Positions 14,441 through 24,921 of a stretch of DNA of 64,000 nt are shown piece by piece (position 1 is the stretch's first letter; each line of letters opens with the position of its first letter). Origin of the DNA: a virus; IMG/VR virus record IMGVR_UViG_3300028388_001285, positions 1 through 64,000 of that record; one strand, 5' to 3'. Under the pieces are notes generated by a model, which saw only the letters and a program-made list of their open reading frames with translations, had not been told where the DNA came from and searched no databases. Both the position numbers and the translations under genes were made by a program.

Positions 14441-15217
14441 ATGAGATTTGCTAATTTTACACAAAAAGTTTTAACTGCCCTATGTATCATGGGATTCTTT
14501 TTGCACTTTGCAGCTCACGCACAGACTAACAATGATACGGTATATGTATACCCATTCTTGTTCCAAACTGAGAACGCTGCTGAGATTCAAATATTCCTAG
14601 ATGGACCACAGGCGTATCAAGATTCGATCACGTCAATTCAGTTTCCCGTAACATTCTTCGGGGGAGTACCATCAGGTGTTGAGTACCATAATGGACTGGC
14701 TACGAAGCTGATGAATACTAATATAAAGGATAATCAGGTATTATTTTCCTGGTTAACACCTACACTTGAGATGTTTAAGACATCCCCACTTGCACCAATT
14801 TTAACTATAAAGTTTGATAAGCCAGGAGTGGATTCTATACATTTCGGTGACTCAGATTGGATGCGAGTAGAGTTTAGTACCATCACTGCTAGAGATACTG
14901 TACCACCGATTGTCACAATCGAAGCATTACCTTGGAAACTTGGTTACGTACAAGAAGGTGCTGGATTAGAAGATTATGCACCTGCGATAGTAAATACTAT
15001 CAGTGCCGGAGATAGTAAGATGATTAAGGTATATCCAAACCCGACTACCGGGACTGTGAGATTTGAAGCCATTACACCACCTAACCGTATGAGGATCTAT
15101 GATTTAGCGGGTAAGGTTATGTACGATGGAGAGTTTAAACATGAGGTGTATTTCAGCCAGACTGGCATATTCTTTGTACAACTGGATGATATCATTATAA
15201 AAGTAATTAGACAATAA
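14441..15217 (+). CDS. Secreted protein with T9SS type A sorting domain
   Basis: A 258-residue protein starting two bases after GroEL. Residues 1-27 are a signal peptide (KVLTALCIMGFFLHFAAHAQ, cleavage near AHA-QT). Residues 28-150 form a beta-sandwich region, possibly cohesin-like. The C-terminal 65 residues carry the T9SS type A sorting signature: MIKVYPNPTTGTVRFE, MRIYDLAGKVMYDGEF and SQTGIFFVQL followed by a Lys-rich end. In Bacteroidota this domain directs proteins through the PorSS/T9SS to the cell surface. A phage gene carrying it implies use of the host secretion system. No TGA codons. Stop TAA. Confidence 0.88.
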   Translation: MRFANFTQKVLTALCIMGFFLHFAAHAQTNNDTVYVYPFLFQTENAAEIQIFLDGPQAYQDSITSIQFPVTFFGGVPSGVEYHNGLATKLMNTNIKDNQVLFSWLTPTLEMFKTSPLAPILTIKFDKPGVDSIHFGDSDWMRVEFSTITARDTVPPIVTIEALPWKLGYVQEGAGLEDYAPAIVNTISAGDSKMIKVYPNPTTGTVRFEAITPPNRMRIYDLAGKVMYDGEFKHEVYFSQTGIFFVQLDDIIIKVIRQ

Positions 15218-15223
15218 ATAACT

Positions 15224-15775
15224 ATGGGACATTTTATGAAAGATAGGGGATTATTTATGGGTCTGGAAGGAACGATTATCCGGACACTAGATAAAAAACA
15301 CCCCTTACAAAAAGACAATTGGGAATTCTTACCAGCAGTTTTAGAAGTGATAGCTTCTTACTACCGTAAAGGTTACAAGCTTTTTATAGTAAGTAACGAG
15401 AACGGATTAAGTCAAGGACTTGTCAAACCTAAGGAACTTGCAGAGAAGATTTCCGAAATTGTAGAAAACATTACTCTGTATATCTTAGCAGATAAGGCAG
15501 TCGAAAGACTCAGGACGGATGCAGTAGTTAGTAAGGTATTTGTATCTCCAAACGAGAATCATAAGTACCAGCTGCCACTGCCAACCGCAGCTTTTGAAGC
15601 TAAAGCTGAAGGAGATTTGGATTTAGAAGACTCCATCATGCTAGGAAGTACTCCACTGGATAAGCAGTTTGCAGAAGCCGCTGGAATGAAATTCAAGGAT
15701 ATTGGAAGTACTGATGCCATCAGAACGTTGAATAGCGAAATAATGGAAGTCATTTCCACTAAGGATGAAGCATAG
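15224..15775 (+). CDS. Degenerate HAD-superfamily protein
   Basis: A 183-residue protein with the HAD architecture of histidinol-phosphatase/PNKP-type phosphatases: motif I position GLEGTIIRT, an FLPAVLEVIASYYRKGYKLF region, motif II KLFIVSNENGL and a late MLGSTPLDKQFAEAAG block. However, the nucleophile and general acid/base Asp pair (normally DxDGT) is replaced by Gly and Glu, and the GDxxxD block has lost its first Asp. It is therefore probably not a catalytically normal phosphatase, and may bind a ligand or partner. It follows the T9SS protein gene; stop TAG, then a terminator. Confidence 0.6.
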   Translation: MGHFMKDRGLFMGLEGTIIRTLDKKHPLQKDNWEFLPAVLEVIASYYRKGYKLFIVSNENGLSQGLVKPKELAEKISEIVENITLYILADKAVERLRTDAVVSKVFVSPNENHKYQLPLPTAAFEAKAEGDLDLEDSIMLGSTPLDKQFAEAAGMKFKDIGSTDAIRTLNSEIMEVISTKDEA

Positions 15776-15806
15776 TAATTGATTCACATATAAAGCAAAG
15801 ACGAAT

Positions 15807-15838
15807 AGCTCTACCTCTTAACGAGGCTAGGGCTTTTT
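15807..15838 (+). terminator. Rho-independent terminator
   Basis: A hairpin with arms 15807-15817 and 15822-15833 (one bulged C, one G-T pair, TTAAC loop) is followed by TTTTT at 15834-15838. It closes the GroEL, T9SS cargo, HAD gene set. Confidence 0.8.
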
Positions 15839-15857
15839 GTCGTTATAATTAACTGAT
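15839..15857 (+). promoter_or_regulatory. Putative AT-rich promoter, TATAAT
   Basis: Directly behind the terminator, TATAAT (15844-15849) precedes the next start codon by only a few bases. A similar TTATAAT-TAACT arrangement occurs after the terminator at 43816, which suggests a shared phage promoter element or leader. No clear -35 element is seen. Confidence 0.3.
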
Positions 15858-16604
15858 ATGATAACAGTTTTAAACAGATTTCCGGAAAGTGGAATAACGG
15901 AAATTAACTCCATCACAGAAGGTAGAGTCCTGGAGATTAGATTTAACGATTTAGACTATGACGGCACTGCGGATGATCTAGCCAATAACACGGTTGTAAC
16001 CTCTGTTACGGATAGTAATGGATACAGTTGGTCTATACAGGGAACCCCATTAGTGAAGACTAATATTCTCAATGGGCATAGCGTAGTACAGTTTGACGGT
16101 ACTGAATGTTTCTACCGATCCGGTACTAGGAGTACTTACCTATCTGACGGTAATGGAGACGCACATTTCGTATTTTTACGTAAGAATTATGAGACTGGTA
16201 TTACAGTATGATTTGCATTCCACGCAAATGACGCTACTTCAAACATACGTCTGACGCAACTAAATGGCTCAACTACTAGATTTGAGTGGGGTGATGACGG
16301 CAGTGGCGGTACTAATAGTCACTCTACTACTAGTAGAGCTTTCGATTTAATACAAGTCGGAATGACTGATGCTAGTCCGCCAATACAGTATGATAAAGTG
16401 AATGACGGTTCATACCTCACGGAAAGCCATAGTGGGTATGACGTACCTAACTTTACTGATAGGTGGTGTGTAAATGGTGAGGATACCAATGCCCACCATG
16501 ACAGCGGAGGACAATGGGCTTATCTCGCTATATATGACACTGCCCTAAGCTCCACTGATATGGCCACTATTTATAGCGACTTACACGATTATTTTAACTG
16601 GTAA
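15858..16604 (+). CDS. LamG/concanavalin A-like domain protein
   Basis: A 248-residue protein with a jelly-roll lectin-like pattern. It has NGHSVVQFDGTECFYRSG followed by GNGDAHFVFLRKNYETG, then WFAFHANDATSNIRL, where the W is the recoded TGA at 16209-16211, and the end WAYLAIYDTALSSTDM followed by YSDLHDYFNW. The C-terminal block is the typical strand-helix end of LamG-like domains. It may bind glycans at the virion or host surface. Ends in TAA, 19 bases before TerL. Confidence 0.75.
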
Positions 16605-16622
16605 ACTACTAATAAAGTTATA

Positions 16623-18911
16623 GTGCTAATAAACTACGAACAATATTTAATCAAAGAAGTACCGGCGTTCCACCCACTCTCCGAGAAGTATGTGCATTTC
16701 TGGAAACATGAGAAGCGCAAGTGTATTGAAGGCTGCTGAGTATCTGGTAAGTGGATGCCCGGTAAGCTGTACTTCTATGTGAATTACGGTACTATTAAGT
16801 TAAACAAGGATGGAGCTAAAGTTAAGTCTTACGGGCGGCCTTGATTGCGTAACTTAGAATGAGAATTTTTCTATAATTGAGCTGAAGCTAGGGGCTTTTC
16901 CGGCTTCACAAAAGACACACAATATACCTGTTTGAGGGACGTCCTGGAACTCAGAGAAGAGGGTATATTAAACGCACCACACTACATAAAGGCGCAACAT
17001 CCAGAAGCCGTTAGAGAAGACGGTACACTGAAGCAGTATATACCAGCCCGCGAATACCTTCGCAAGATACACCCACACAACTTAGGATCACCTATATACA
17101 AGAACGAAGCTAAGAATCTGTTTATGATCGGAGCTCGTGGTTACGGTAAATCGTTCTGTGTAGGAGTAGGCATAGTAGCACATGAGTTCTTATTCGATGG
17201 TAAGACCAGCTACAACTTGAATGACCCTATCACTGCTGCGGAAATCGTAGTGGGGGCAGGAGATGCTAAGTACTCCAGTGAGACTTTGGGTAAAACTAAA
17301 GTAGCATTAGATAACTTACCTGGAGGTATGGAGATCAATGGAGTTTATTATCCATGCCCATTTTACAAGCAATACAAAGGTAGCTGGACCCCGGCTAGGC
17401 AAATCGAACACCTCTATAAGAAGAAGATTGGAGGAAGCTGGACATATGGAGGTACTGGTTCAAACATCAAGCACAGAACGTTCAAGGATAATCCTTTCGC
17501 CGCTAACGGCACACGTCCCGGTGTAATGATATTTGAGGAAGTAGGTATGTTCGAGAATTTGCGTGAATCCTATAACGCTAGTGTAGAATGTCAGAGATAC
17601 GGTTCTGTAAAGTTCGGTTCTATGATGTTCTTAGGTACTGGTGGTGATATGGAGGGAGGTGGTACTCTTGATGCACAGGAATTGTTCTACAATCCTGATA
17701 ACTTCGACTGTATAACCTTTCCGGATATCTGGGAGAACAGGGGTAAAATCGGCTATTTTGTACCTGCGTATAAAGGTTTGGATAAGTTCAAGCCCATGAA
17801 GAAGTATAGTGACGGCAAGTTCTGGACAATGTATCAGGATGGAGAGACCGACTATGATGCTGCTAAAACATTCCTCAACAAGCATAGAGATAAACTCAGA
17901 CAATCTAAGGGTTCTATGTCAGCTTTGGAGGGGGAGATTATTAACCGCCCACAGGTACCGTCTGAAGTATTCCTTCAGAAACACGGTAACATATTCCCAG
18001 TAACTGAGCTTAGAGATAGATTAGTGAAGTTGGAAGAAAGCGGTAGGTGGAAGATGTTAGAGAAGAACGTATCATTATACTTAGACCCGAAATCGAAAGA
18101 ATACAATGGTGTCAATTACAAGATTGATGTCAAGAATAGGTTAAACCCTATCAACAAATACCCTTGGAAAGAATCCGAAAGAGAGGGCTGCGTGACTATT
18201 TATGAGTTTCCAAAGCTTATAGATGACAGAGTTCCGGAAGGAGCCTATATAATTGGACATGACCCTTACGCAAATGATGACCCAAGTGGCGAATCGTTAG
18301 CAGCTGTTTATGTGCTTAAGACCAAGAAGCATTTCAGCAAGCTCGGACATGACGAAATAGTAGCTACTTATGTGGCACGTCCATATGCTGGACGACATGT
18401 CGTAAACGAAACTATACTCAAGCTATCTCTGATGTATGGTAATGCGAAGATTTACTTCGAGAACGTTCGAGGAAATGTGAAAGAGTACTTCGAAAAGATT
18501 AAGAAATTACACCTTTTAGCCAAACAGCCCACAACAGTACTGTCTAAGAAGGCTTCATATATGCATGGTTCTGCGGTAGTATATGGGTATCCCATGTCAA
18601 GTAGAGCGATGAAGATGGAGGCTATACAATATGTTAGGGACTGGTTATTGGAAGAAAGAGAGGTTGACGGCGATAGAATAGTATACAATCTAGATAGAAT
18701 CTGGGATAGAGCCTTGCTACAGGAACTCATAGCCTTTAATATGGACGGTAACTTTGACCGTGTTATGGCGCTAGCAGGCTGCATAGTTGGGTTGAATGAG
18801 ACCCATAACCAATACGAGAAAGAATTAGTCTCAGAATCTAAAGTAGACCAAGTAGTAAGCTTTCTAGTCGACAACTCATATATATTTAACAACACGACTA
18901 GACCATGATAG
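16623..18911 (+). CDS. terL: Terminase large subunit
   Basis: A 762-residue packaging ATPase/nuclease. N-terminal segment GCWVSGKWMPGKLYFYVNYG and GRPWLRNLEWEFFYNWAEAR (residues about 38-95) match crAss-like TerL; four of the Trp in it are TGA codons (16737, 16842, 16860, 16878). Walker A is GARGYGKS (residue about 170), Walker B VMIFEE (residue about 301-306), and the nuclease domain begins at GHDPYANDD (residue about 547). It is the motor that packages DNA into proheads through the portal. Starts at GTG 16623, because the conserved N-terminus begins before any ATG. The last codon before TAG is also TGA. Under the standard code the protein would start at about residue 104. Confidence 0.95.
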
Positions 18912-21295
18912 AAACATTATCATTTCCAAAACAAAGGCTGTCCTATAAGAAAAAGGTGAGGGATAACAATAAGTGGGCGAAGAATATGATTGACCACTTG
19001 TTAATGAATTATACTGTAGACACTGGCGACGGCACATTTAGCGGTTCCAATACACACAGGAAAAGGATGTTAACCAACTACAAGTTATTCAACAACCAAA
19101 TAGATCAAAAGGACTTTGAGCGCGAACTCAATCCTCTTGGAATTGAGGTAGGACAGTTTAAAGATAACATTGAGCCTTACAACAAGGCTTACAACAAAAT
19201 CCAAGTATTACTTGGTGAAGAATTAAAACGCCCATTGAACTTTAGAACTGTTCTAGTGAACAGTGACGGTATTAAATCCAAGCAGATGCATAAGGATATG
19301 ATGCTCAGGCAGTTCATAGAGGCGGATATACAGGCGACGATTCAACAGCTACAGACTGGGGAAGAGGTCGACCAAAGCCTATTTGAGGGAATAGTACCCC
19401 CTGAGGAGTTGCAGAAATACATGTCAACTACGTACTTAGAAGCCAGAGAGCATAAAGCCAACCAGATATTGAAGTATATGATCAAGTCACTCTCTGTAAA
19501 GGAGTTGATGAATGATGCATTTAAACATGCGTTGATATCAGGTATAGAATGTATGTGGGTAGGAGTGGAGAATGGTGAACCAACAGTTCAAGTACTGAAT
19601 CCACTAGGAGTATTTTGGCACAAATCCCCTGAAGTAAAGTATATACAGGATGGTTTGTATGCTGGGTATAGGACATTTATGACTGCTGGCGACATCTTAG
19701 ATAAGTTCGGACAGTACCTTGATGACAAAGACTTGAAGAAATTCGAGAATAGTGTACAAGGTATACACGGAATGCGGGACGACTTGGTAGGTAAACAGAT
19801 GAAATATCCCAATACTACTGTGTATGATACGTACATGAATACGTACTATAACGCTAATCATGACGAAGGATCGTATGGCAGAAGTAAAGGAGAGGACTGG
19901 TTAGTAGCTCACGTGGAATGGATGAGCCAGAAGCGAGTAGGTTTCGTTACCTATAAGGATGAAGACGGTCTTCCTAAGGATACTATAGTCGGAGAGGACT
20001 TTGTAGTACCACCACATGCTAAGAGAACAACCAAAAAAGGAGAGTTCGGCAAGAAAGAGACTGTGTGGGAGTTCGATGGCATCACCCTGAAGTGGGGTTG
20101 GATACCAGAACCTTGGACAGGCATACGTATAGGAGAGGATATATACTGTTGTATGGGCCCGAAGAAGTACGTGAAGCGAAGTATGGATAACCCATTTGAT
20201 GTGCAATTAGGTTATTACGGACTCACTTTAAACAATATGAATGCAGACAGTGTATCTCTGATGGATCGTATGAGACCCTTCCAGTACCTGTACTTCATCA
20301 TAATGCACAAACTAAAGAAACTTATTGCTAGGGATAGAGGCAAGTTATTCCATTTCGATACTAGTATGGTTGATCCAAAGATTGGATTAGAAAAAACTAT
20401 GTACTACCTAGAGGAGATGGATATAGACTTCTTTAACCCATTGCATAACGCAGAACAAGCTGGCTCGGCACAACGAGCTAAGGTAACTACCGCCACAGAC
20501 AGGTCTAATATGCAGCATATACTTAATTATATCAACCTGTTAGTAGCATTAGATGAGCAGATATCAGATGTAGCTGGAGTAACCAGGCAGCGTGAGGGGC
20601 AGATTCAACCCTCTGAAGCAGTCACTAACTCTCAGCAGACTATCATGCAATCATCTACTATCACTGAAGCAGCGTATTTCTTCCCGCATTTCAAAGTATG
20701 GGAACGTGTATTGAATGCATTAGTGAATGTAACACAGAGTTGCTGGAAGAATAAGTCAATATTAAAACAGTTTGTATTAGATGATCTATCTATACAGGCT
20801 CTGAAGCTGTCACCAGACGAGCTGAAGAACGCTGATTTTGGAGTATTCATCTCTAACTCTTCCAGAGACAACGAAGTATTTGAAAATTTACGTGGATTAG
20901 CCCAGCCGTTATTACAGAATGACAAAGCGAAGTTTACTGATATCATACGATTATTGAAATCGGAGTCTATCGGAGAACTGGAAAGTCAGATTGAACAGTC
21001 TGAGAAGAGTTCCATACAGCAGCAGATGCAGGAAATTCAAGCTCAGCAGGAGGCACAGAGAGAAGCTACACAAGCTCAAGTACAGTTACAACAGGCTGAA
21101 TGGGAGCACGAGAAAGACTTGCAAGCACAGAAAGATAATGCTGCAATGGAACGTGAGATCATCAAGGCTACTTCTTGAGGCGGAGACGTCAATGAAAACG
21201 AGGTTCCGGATGTATTGGAAATTGCTAAATTCCAGAACCAAAGCCGATGAAAGGGCAGCAGAAGCCATCTAATGGCGAAAAATAATCCGCTATAG
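18905..21295 (+). CDS. Portal protein
   Basis: A 796-residue protein in the portal slot directly after TerL (7-base overlap). It has a portal-like N-terminal helical region, a long central domain with WLVAHVEWMSQKRVGFV and WGWIPEPWTGIRIGEDIY, a clip/stem-like part, and a C-terminal Gln/Glu-rich coiled coil. TGA codons at 21176 and 21248 extend the C-terminus (TSWGGDVNENEVPDVLEI and QSRWKGSRS) by about 40 residues. The portal dodecamer is the DNA channel of the capsid. Stop TAG. Confidence 0.9.
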
Positions 21296-21363
21296 AAAAC
21301 AGCCGTACTTTCGTTTAGCATATCATTTTATTTTGATTATAGAATTTAAAATTCGACATTTGT

Positions 21364-22548
21364 ATGAGTGAGAATGTACAACACAACGTTTCACTAGAAG
21401 ATCTTGTAGGCTTTCTGGATGGGGAACCAACCGAAACTACATACAGGTCTGCTAACTTAGGTGTTGACCCTACAGAGGGAGACCCCGCACCAGCGGCTGA
21501 TCCCACACCTGTGGAACCAAAGGAGGACAAAGATCCTATTGAGCCGGTAGAACCTAAACCGGCTGAACCAACTCCTGAGAAAGATCCTGAACCAGTTGAA
21601 CCCACCCCTACCGAACCCACTACCAAAGAACCTAAACCGGATGGTGATGCAGGCGATCCTGCCCCAACCGATGGCATTAACTACGAGGCATTGTTCTCGC
21701 TGCTAGATGACATGGGGGCTTTAAGTGTGGGAGAAGATTTCGAGTTTGACGGTACCCCTGAAGGTATACAGGAAGCTTTAAAAGCTACTGATACCAGTAA
21801 ACAGGAGGTAATCGCCAAGCAAATATGGGAAGGTATCCCCGAAGATTTCAGGGATGCTGTATTATATGGTGTAAATCAAGGTGGAAGTTTTGAGGATTAC
21901 GTTAAAGCCACAATCCCAAAGACTCTGGATCAACTAGATTTAGATACCAAGGTGGATCAGCGTAAAGCGATAACACTATGGTACAAGGAAACCACACAAC
22001 ATAGCGATGAAAAGATCGAACGACTTCTAGATAGATTGGAGGCTTCCGATGCATTAGCAGAGGCAGCCGCAGAATCAGTAGAAGAGTTAGAAGATATCTA
22101 CGCTAAGAGGAAAAAGGACGTAGCAGCTACTGCTGCAAAAGCCAGAGAAGCTCAGATCGAGGAACAGACGCGCTGGCAAAACGAAATAAAAGACAAGATT
22201 CAGTCTGCTGACTTCTTACGAGGTCGGCGAAAGAATAAGATCGCAGGGTTTATGTTCAACCCTGTAACTGTCGGTGATTCAACCCTCACCGGATGAGCGC
22301 GAACTCTTACCCAGATTGACAAAAATCCCGAACATACTTTACAATTAGCTAACTTGCTATTTGACTATGATCCTAAAAAAGGTGTCAACTACGATAGGAT
22401 TACAGAAGAATTGCATTCACAAGCAACTAAGAGCTTCAGAGAAAAACTGGACTCTGTAATTGATGCTAAGTCTAAGGTAACAGGAAAGGGTAGCGCAACG
22501 TCCCAACCAGAATGGAACTGGGACATATTTATTAAACAAAATGATTAA
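21364..22548 (+). CDS. Scaffold-like protein
   Basis: A 394-residue protein between portal and major capsid genes, the usual place for a capsid scaffold. The N-terminal half is Pro/Glu/Thr-rich and disordered (PTPTEPTTKEPKPDGDAGD), followed by a helical coiled-coil region (residues about 190-290) and, after the TGA at 22294-22296, a C-terminal part ending in WNWDIFIKQND. Acidic, low-complexity and helical composition fits internal scaffold proteins. Ends in TAA. Confidence 0.7.
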
Positions 22549-22579
22549 TACCAATTTTTAGAAACAATCGTATTTAAAC

Positions 22580-24052
22580 ATGGCAACGACTAGAAGTCAG
22601 TTTATTATTAAACATTACGAAGGTTTCGGTGGTAACTTTATTGATTCTCAATACTTAGGCGCTTCTTACGAGACTGGCAAACCTCACGTATTTGAAAACA
22701 CTCTTATGAAGATCTACTCTTCTAAGAATCGCTTCTTTACGGGTAAGTTGCTTCTTGGCATGACCGGAGCGAAATCATACGGTACTGAAGAAATCGACAC
22801 CGAAATTTATCGCTGGCGTCTGCAAGGAGCAGAGGAAAGGTATGCGCGTTCATTGGAACACATTGACGCTTCTAACACTACCCCTGGTCTTAACGGAACA
22901 ACTTTCAAGATCAAATTGGATCTTGATTACTATGCCAACCCAGATGTATTGATGCCAGAAGATAATGATTTCCCATTGGAGATCGTTGATGGCCCAGTAC
23001 AAGATGGCGAAGGTTATATCTACACTGTTAGACTCCAAGGAGATGACCCAACAACCTTCCTGCCTACCTACTTGTTAGATGAAGGAAGAGAGTTCAACAA
23101 GGTTTGGACAAGCGTACCCAGTGAATACAACGAACGGTTTGGTACCCAACAGTACCCTGCAAGCTTTATGCTTGAGAACCAAGTTGGAGCATTCGCTCAG
23201 AAATTCACTGTTACAGATAAAGCAATGAGAGACGACGGACGTCTCGGTATCAATTTCTTATACACTGATCCTCGTACTAACAAGGAAATGAGTGTAGAGA
23301 AATTCCTGCCTATGGCTGAAGCTAAGATGCACGACGAACTGTATATGGGCATGGAAGCTCAATTATGGTACGGACGTAAGCAGACTAAGCCAGGTCACAA
23401 GGATTACTGGATCAAGACTGGTTCAGGATTAAGAGAACAATTAGCCGATTCATGGATCGAGTACTACAACTCAGTACTTACCGTTAATCGTCTGAAAGAC
23501 TACCTGATGGATATCTTCTTCACACGGGAAGATGAGCCGAATAGAAAGGTAGTAGCTATGACTGGTACACTTGGATCTATCATGTTCCATGACATGTTAG
23601 CAGTTGAAGCTTCCTCTTTCCTGACTGTGGATACAAACTTTACACAACAGTTAAGTTCTAACCCACGTCACCTGTCTTTCGGTGCGCAATTTACGCACTA
23701 TCAAGGACCAGAAGGTATCGAGGTAACCTTGGTCAAGAACCCACTCTATGATTCACGGAAGTACTGCAAGCGTATGCACCCGCAGTATCCTGAATTCCCA
23801 ATTGATTCCATGCGGATGACATTTTTGGACTTCGGATCACAAGAGAAAGCTGGTAACATTATGATGCTTAAGGTCAAAGACACTTACCGTTACGGTTACG
23901 TAATGGGAACTGTTGGACCGAATGGCCCCGTTAAAGGTGGACAAGCTGGTGCTCTGATTGCAGGGTACGACATGTTTACTGAAGGCACCGCAGGTGTCTG
24001 CGTGAAAGATGTTACTCGTTGTGGTGAATTGATCTATGACGACCAATACTAG
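22580..24052 (+). CDS. Major capsid protein (crAss-like)
   Basis: A 490-residue protein in the capsid slot, with a compositionally even HK97-like profile. Recognisable blocks are FIIKHYEGFGGNFIDSQY at the start, ENQVGAFAQKFTVTDKAMRD in the middle, and GQAGALIAGYDMFTEGTAGV near the C-terminus, which resemble crAss-like capsid proteins. It forms the icosahedral shell. No TGA codon occurs, unlike most of its neighbours. It starts at ATG 22580 after a short AT-rich leader and ends in TAG. Confidence 0.85.
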   Translation: MATTRSQFIIKHYEGFGGNFIDSQYLGASYETGKPHVFENTLMKIYSSKNRFFTGKLLLGMTGAKSYGTEEIDTEIYRWRLQGAEERYARSLEHIDASNTTPGLNGTTFKIKLDLDYYANPDVLMPEDNDFPLEIVDGPVQDGEGYIYTVRLQGDDPTTFLPTYLLDEGREFNKVWTSVPSEYNERFGTQQYPASFMLENQVGAFAQKFTVTDKAMRDDGRLGINFLYTDPRTNKEMSVEKFLPMAEAKMHDELYMGMEAQLWYGRKQTKPGHKDYWIKTGSGLREQLADSWIEYYNSVLTVNRLKDYLMDIFFTREDEPNRKVVAMTGTLGSIMFHDMLAVEASSFLTVDTNFTQQLSSNPRHLSFGAQFTHYQGPEGIEVTLVKNPLYDSRKYCKRMHPQYPEFPIDSMRMTFLDFGSQEKAGNIMMLKVKDTYRYGYVMGTVGPNGPVKGGQAGALIAGYDMFTEGTAGVCVKDVTRCGELIYDDQY

Positions 24053-24065
24053 AAAATAAGGAGTG

Positions 24066-24146
24066 CTAGGTCTAGCGACCGATTAGTGCTACCAGTGATC
24101 GTATAGCTTGCGTTCGTTGTTAGTAGTAGTTATGGGGCTAGCCTAG
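24066..24146 (+). other. Inverted repeat between capsid and PAS genes
   Basis: CTAGG-T-CTAGC (24066-24076) pairs with GCTAGCCTAG (24137-24146), enclosing about 60 bases in the 113-base gap after the capsid gene. It may form the base of an RNA structure or be a regulatory operator. No promoter consensus is clear. Confidence 0.4.
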
Positions 24147-24165
24147 TTCTTACCAACCGAAAAAT

Positions 24166-24747
24166 ATGACCGGAATTGTTGAATTAGGATTAGCGATTAT
24201 ATCCGGGGGTGTAATAACCGCCGTATTTAACTATTTCATCAGTAGGCAAAAAGTCAAATCTGATGTTTTCGCACAAGTAGTAGAGACCTGGAGACAAGAT
24301 AATGAACGTCTTAGAGCCAAAGAAGCTATGCTAGTGCAGAAAATAGATGAGTTGAAGTCAGCCTTGGATGAGTTAAAGTTTAAGTTCCAGCTATTCCAAA
24401 CGGCTCAAATGTCATTACCAGTACCTATGTGGATTAAGGATTTATCCGGAAGGATGTTAGCTTTGAACGATGCGTACGTGGAAATGATATTAGACTCAAT
24501 GAACCTTGAGGTGTCCGACTATATAGGCAAGTTCGATAGGGATATATGGCCTAAAGAGGTTGCTGTTCACTTTAAGGAACACGACAATACTGTTAAGTTA
24601 ACCGGTAAAGCTCAGATGTTCTCTGAGACCTTCAATCTTAATGGACAAGAAACTACTTGGAGGGTTATCAAATACCCAAGATTCTTCGACGGAAAGATCG
24701 TCGGGATAGCTGGTATTGCGATACCGCCTCCCGATTTTTTATTTTAA
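24166..24747 (+). CDS. Membrane-anchored PAS-domain protein
   Basis: A 193-residue protein with an N-terminal membrane helix (LGLAIISGGVITAVFNYFI), a coiled coil (about residues 40-75) and a C-terminal PAS-like domain: PVPMWIKDLSGRMLALNDAY, then FDRDIWPKEVAVHFKEHDN and WRVIKYPRFFDGKIVGIAGI. PAS domains sense small molecules or redox state, usually in signal-transduction proteins. Position between the capsid gene and neck genes is odd for a sensor; there is no output domain. Its ligand cannot be told from the sequence. Ends in TAA. Confidence 0.8.
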   Translation: MTGIVELGLAIISGGVITAVFNYFISRQKVKSDVFAQVVETWRQDNERLRAKEAMLVQKIDELKSALDELKFKFQLFQTAQMSLPVPMWIKDLSGRMLALNDAYVEMILDSMNLEVSDYIGKFDRDIWPKEVAVHFKEHDNTVKLTGKAQMFSETFNLNGQETTWRVIKYPRFFDGKIVGIAGIAIPPPDFLF

Positions 24748-24749
24748 TA

Positions 24750-24769
24750 CCTTATTTATAACAATAAGG
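24750..24769 (+). other. Hairpin between genes
   Basis: CCTTATT pairs with AATAAGG (24750-24756 with 24763-24769), right after the PAS gene stop. It lacks a T-run, so it may be an RNA processing or mRNA-end hairpin. Weak. Confidence 0.3.
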
Positions 24770-24806
24770 GACTTCTAAACTAACAAGAAGTAAAAATTTA
24801 GGAATT

Positions 24807-24920
24807 ATGGCAAGTGTAAGTAAAAAAGTATTTATCTATTCGATCCCTAGGGAAACCGCTACTAAGGTTTCTGAGTGGGTCAACTCTTCTTCTGGAAAGA
24901 AAATGCAGAAGACAAGATAA
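24807..24920 (+). CDS. Short N-terminal part of a neck-region protein, possible frameshift
   Basis: A 37-residue frame, MASVSKKVFIYSIPRETATK with tail ending KKMQKTR, ends in TAA just before the next reading frame. Its sequence reads naturally into the next gene's DKLELKWNLEKGYL if one base were skipped, so it may be the missing N-terminus of that protein through a +1 frameshift at AGA-TAA or an indel. Confidence 0.5.
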   Translation: MASVSKKVFIYSIPRETATKVSEWVNSSSGKKMQKTR

Positions 24921-24921
24921 A

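Noticed and set aside
21364-24052. TAG recoded as Gln, as in some other crAss-like phages.
   Set aside because: Well-defined genes such as the capsid protein and TerL end in TAG at natural C-termini.
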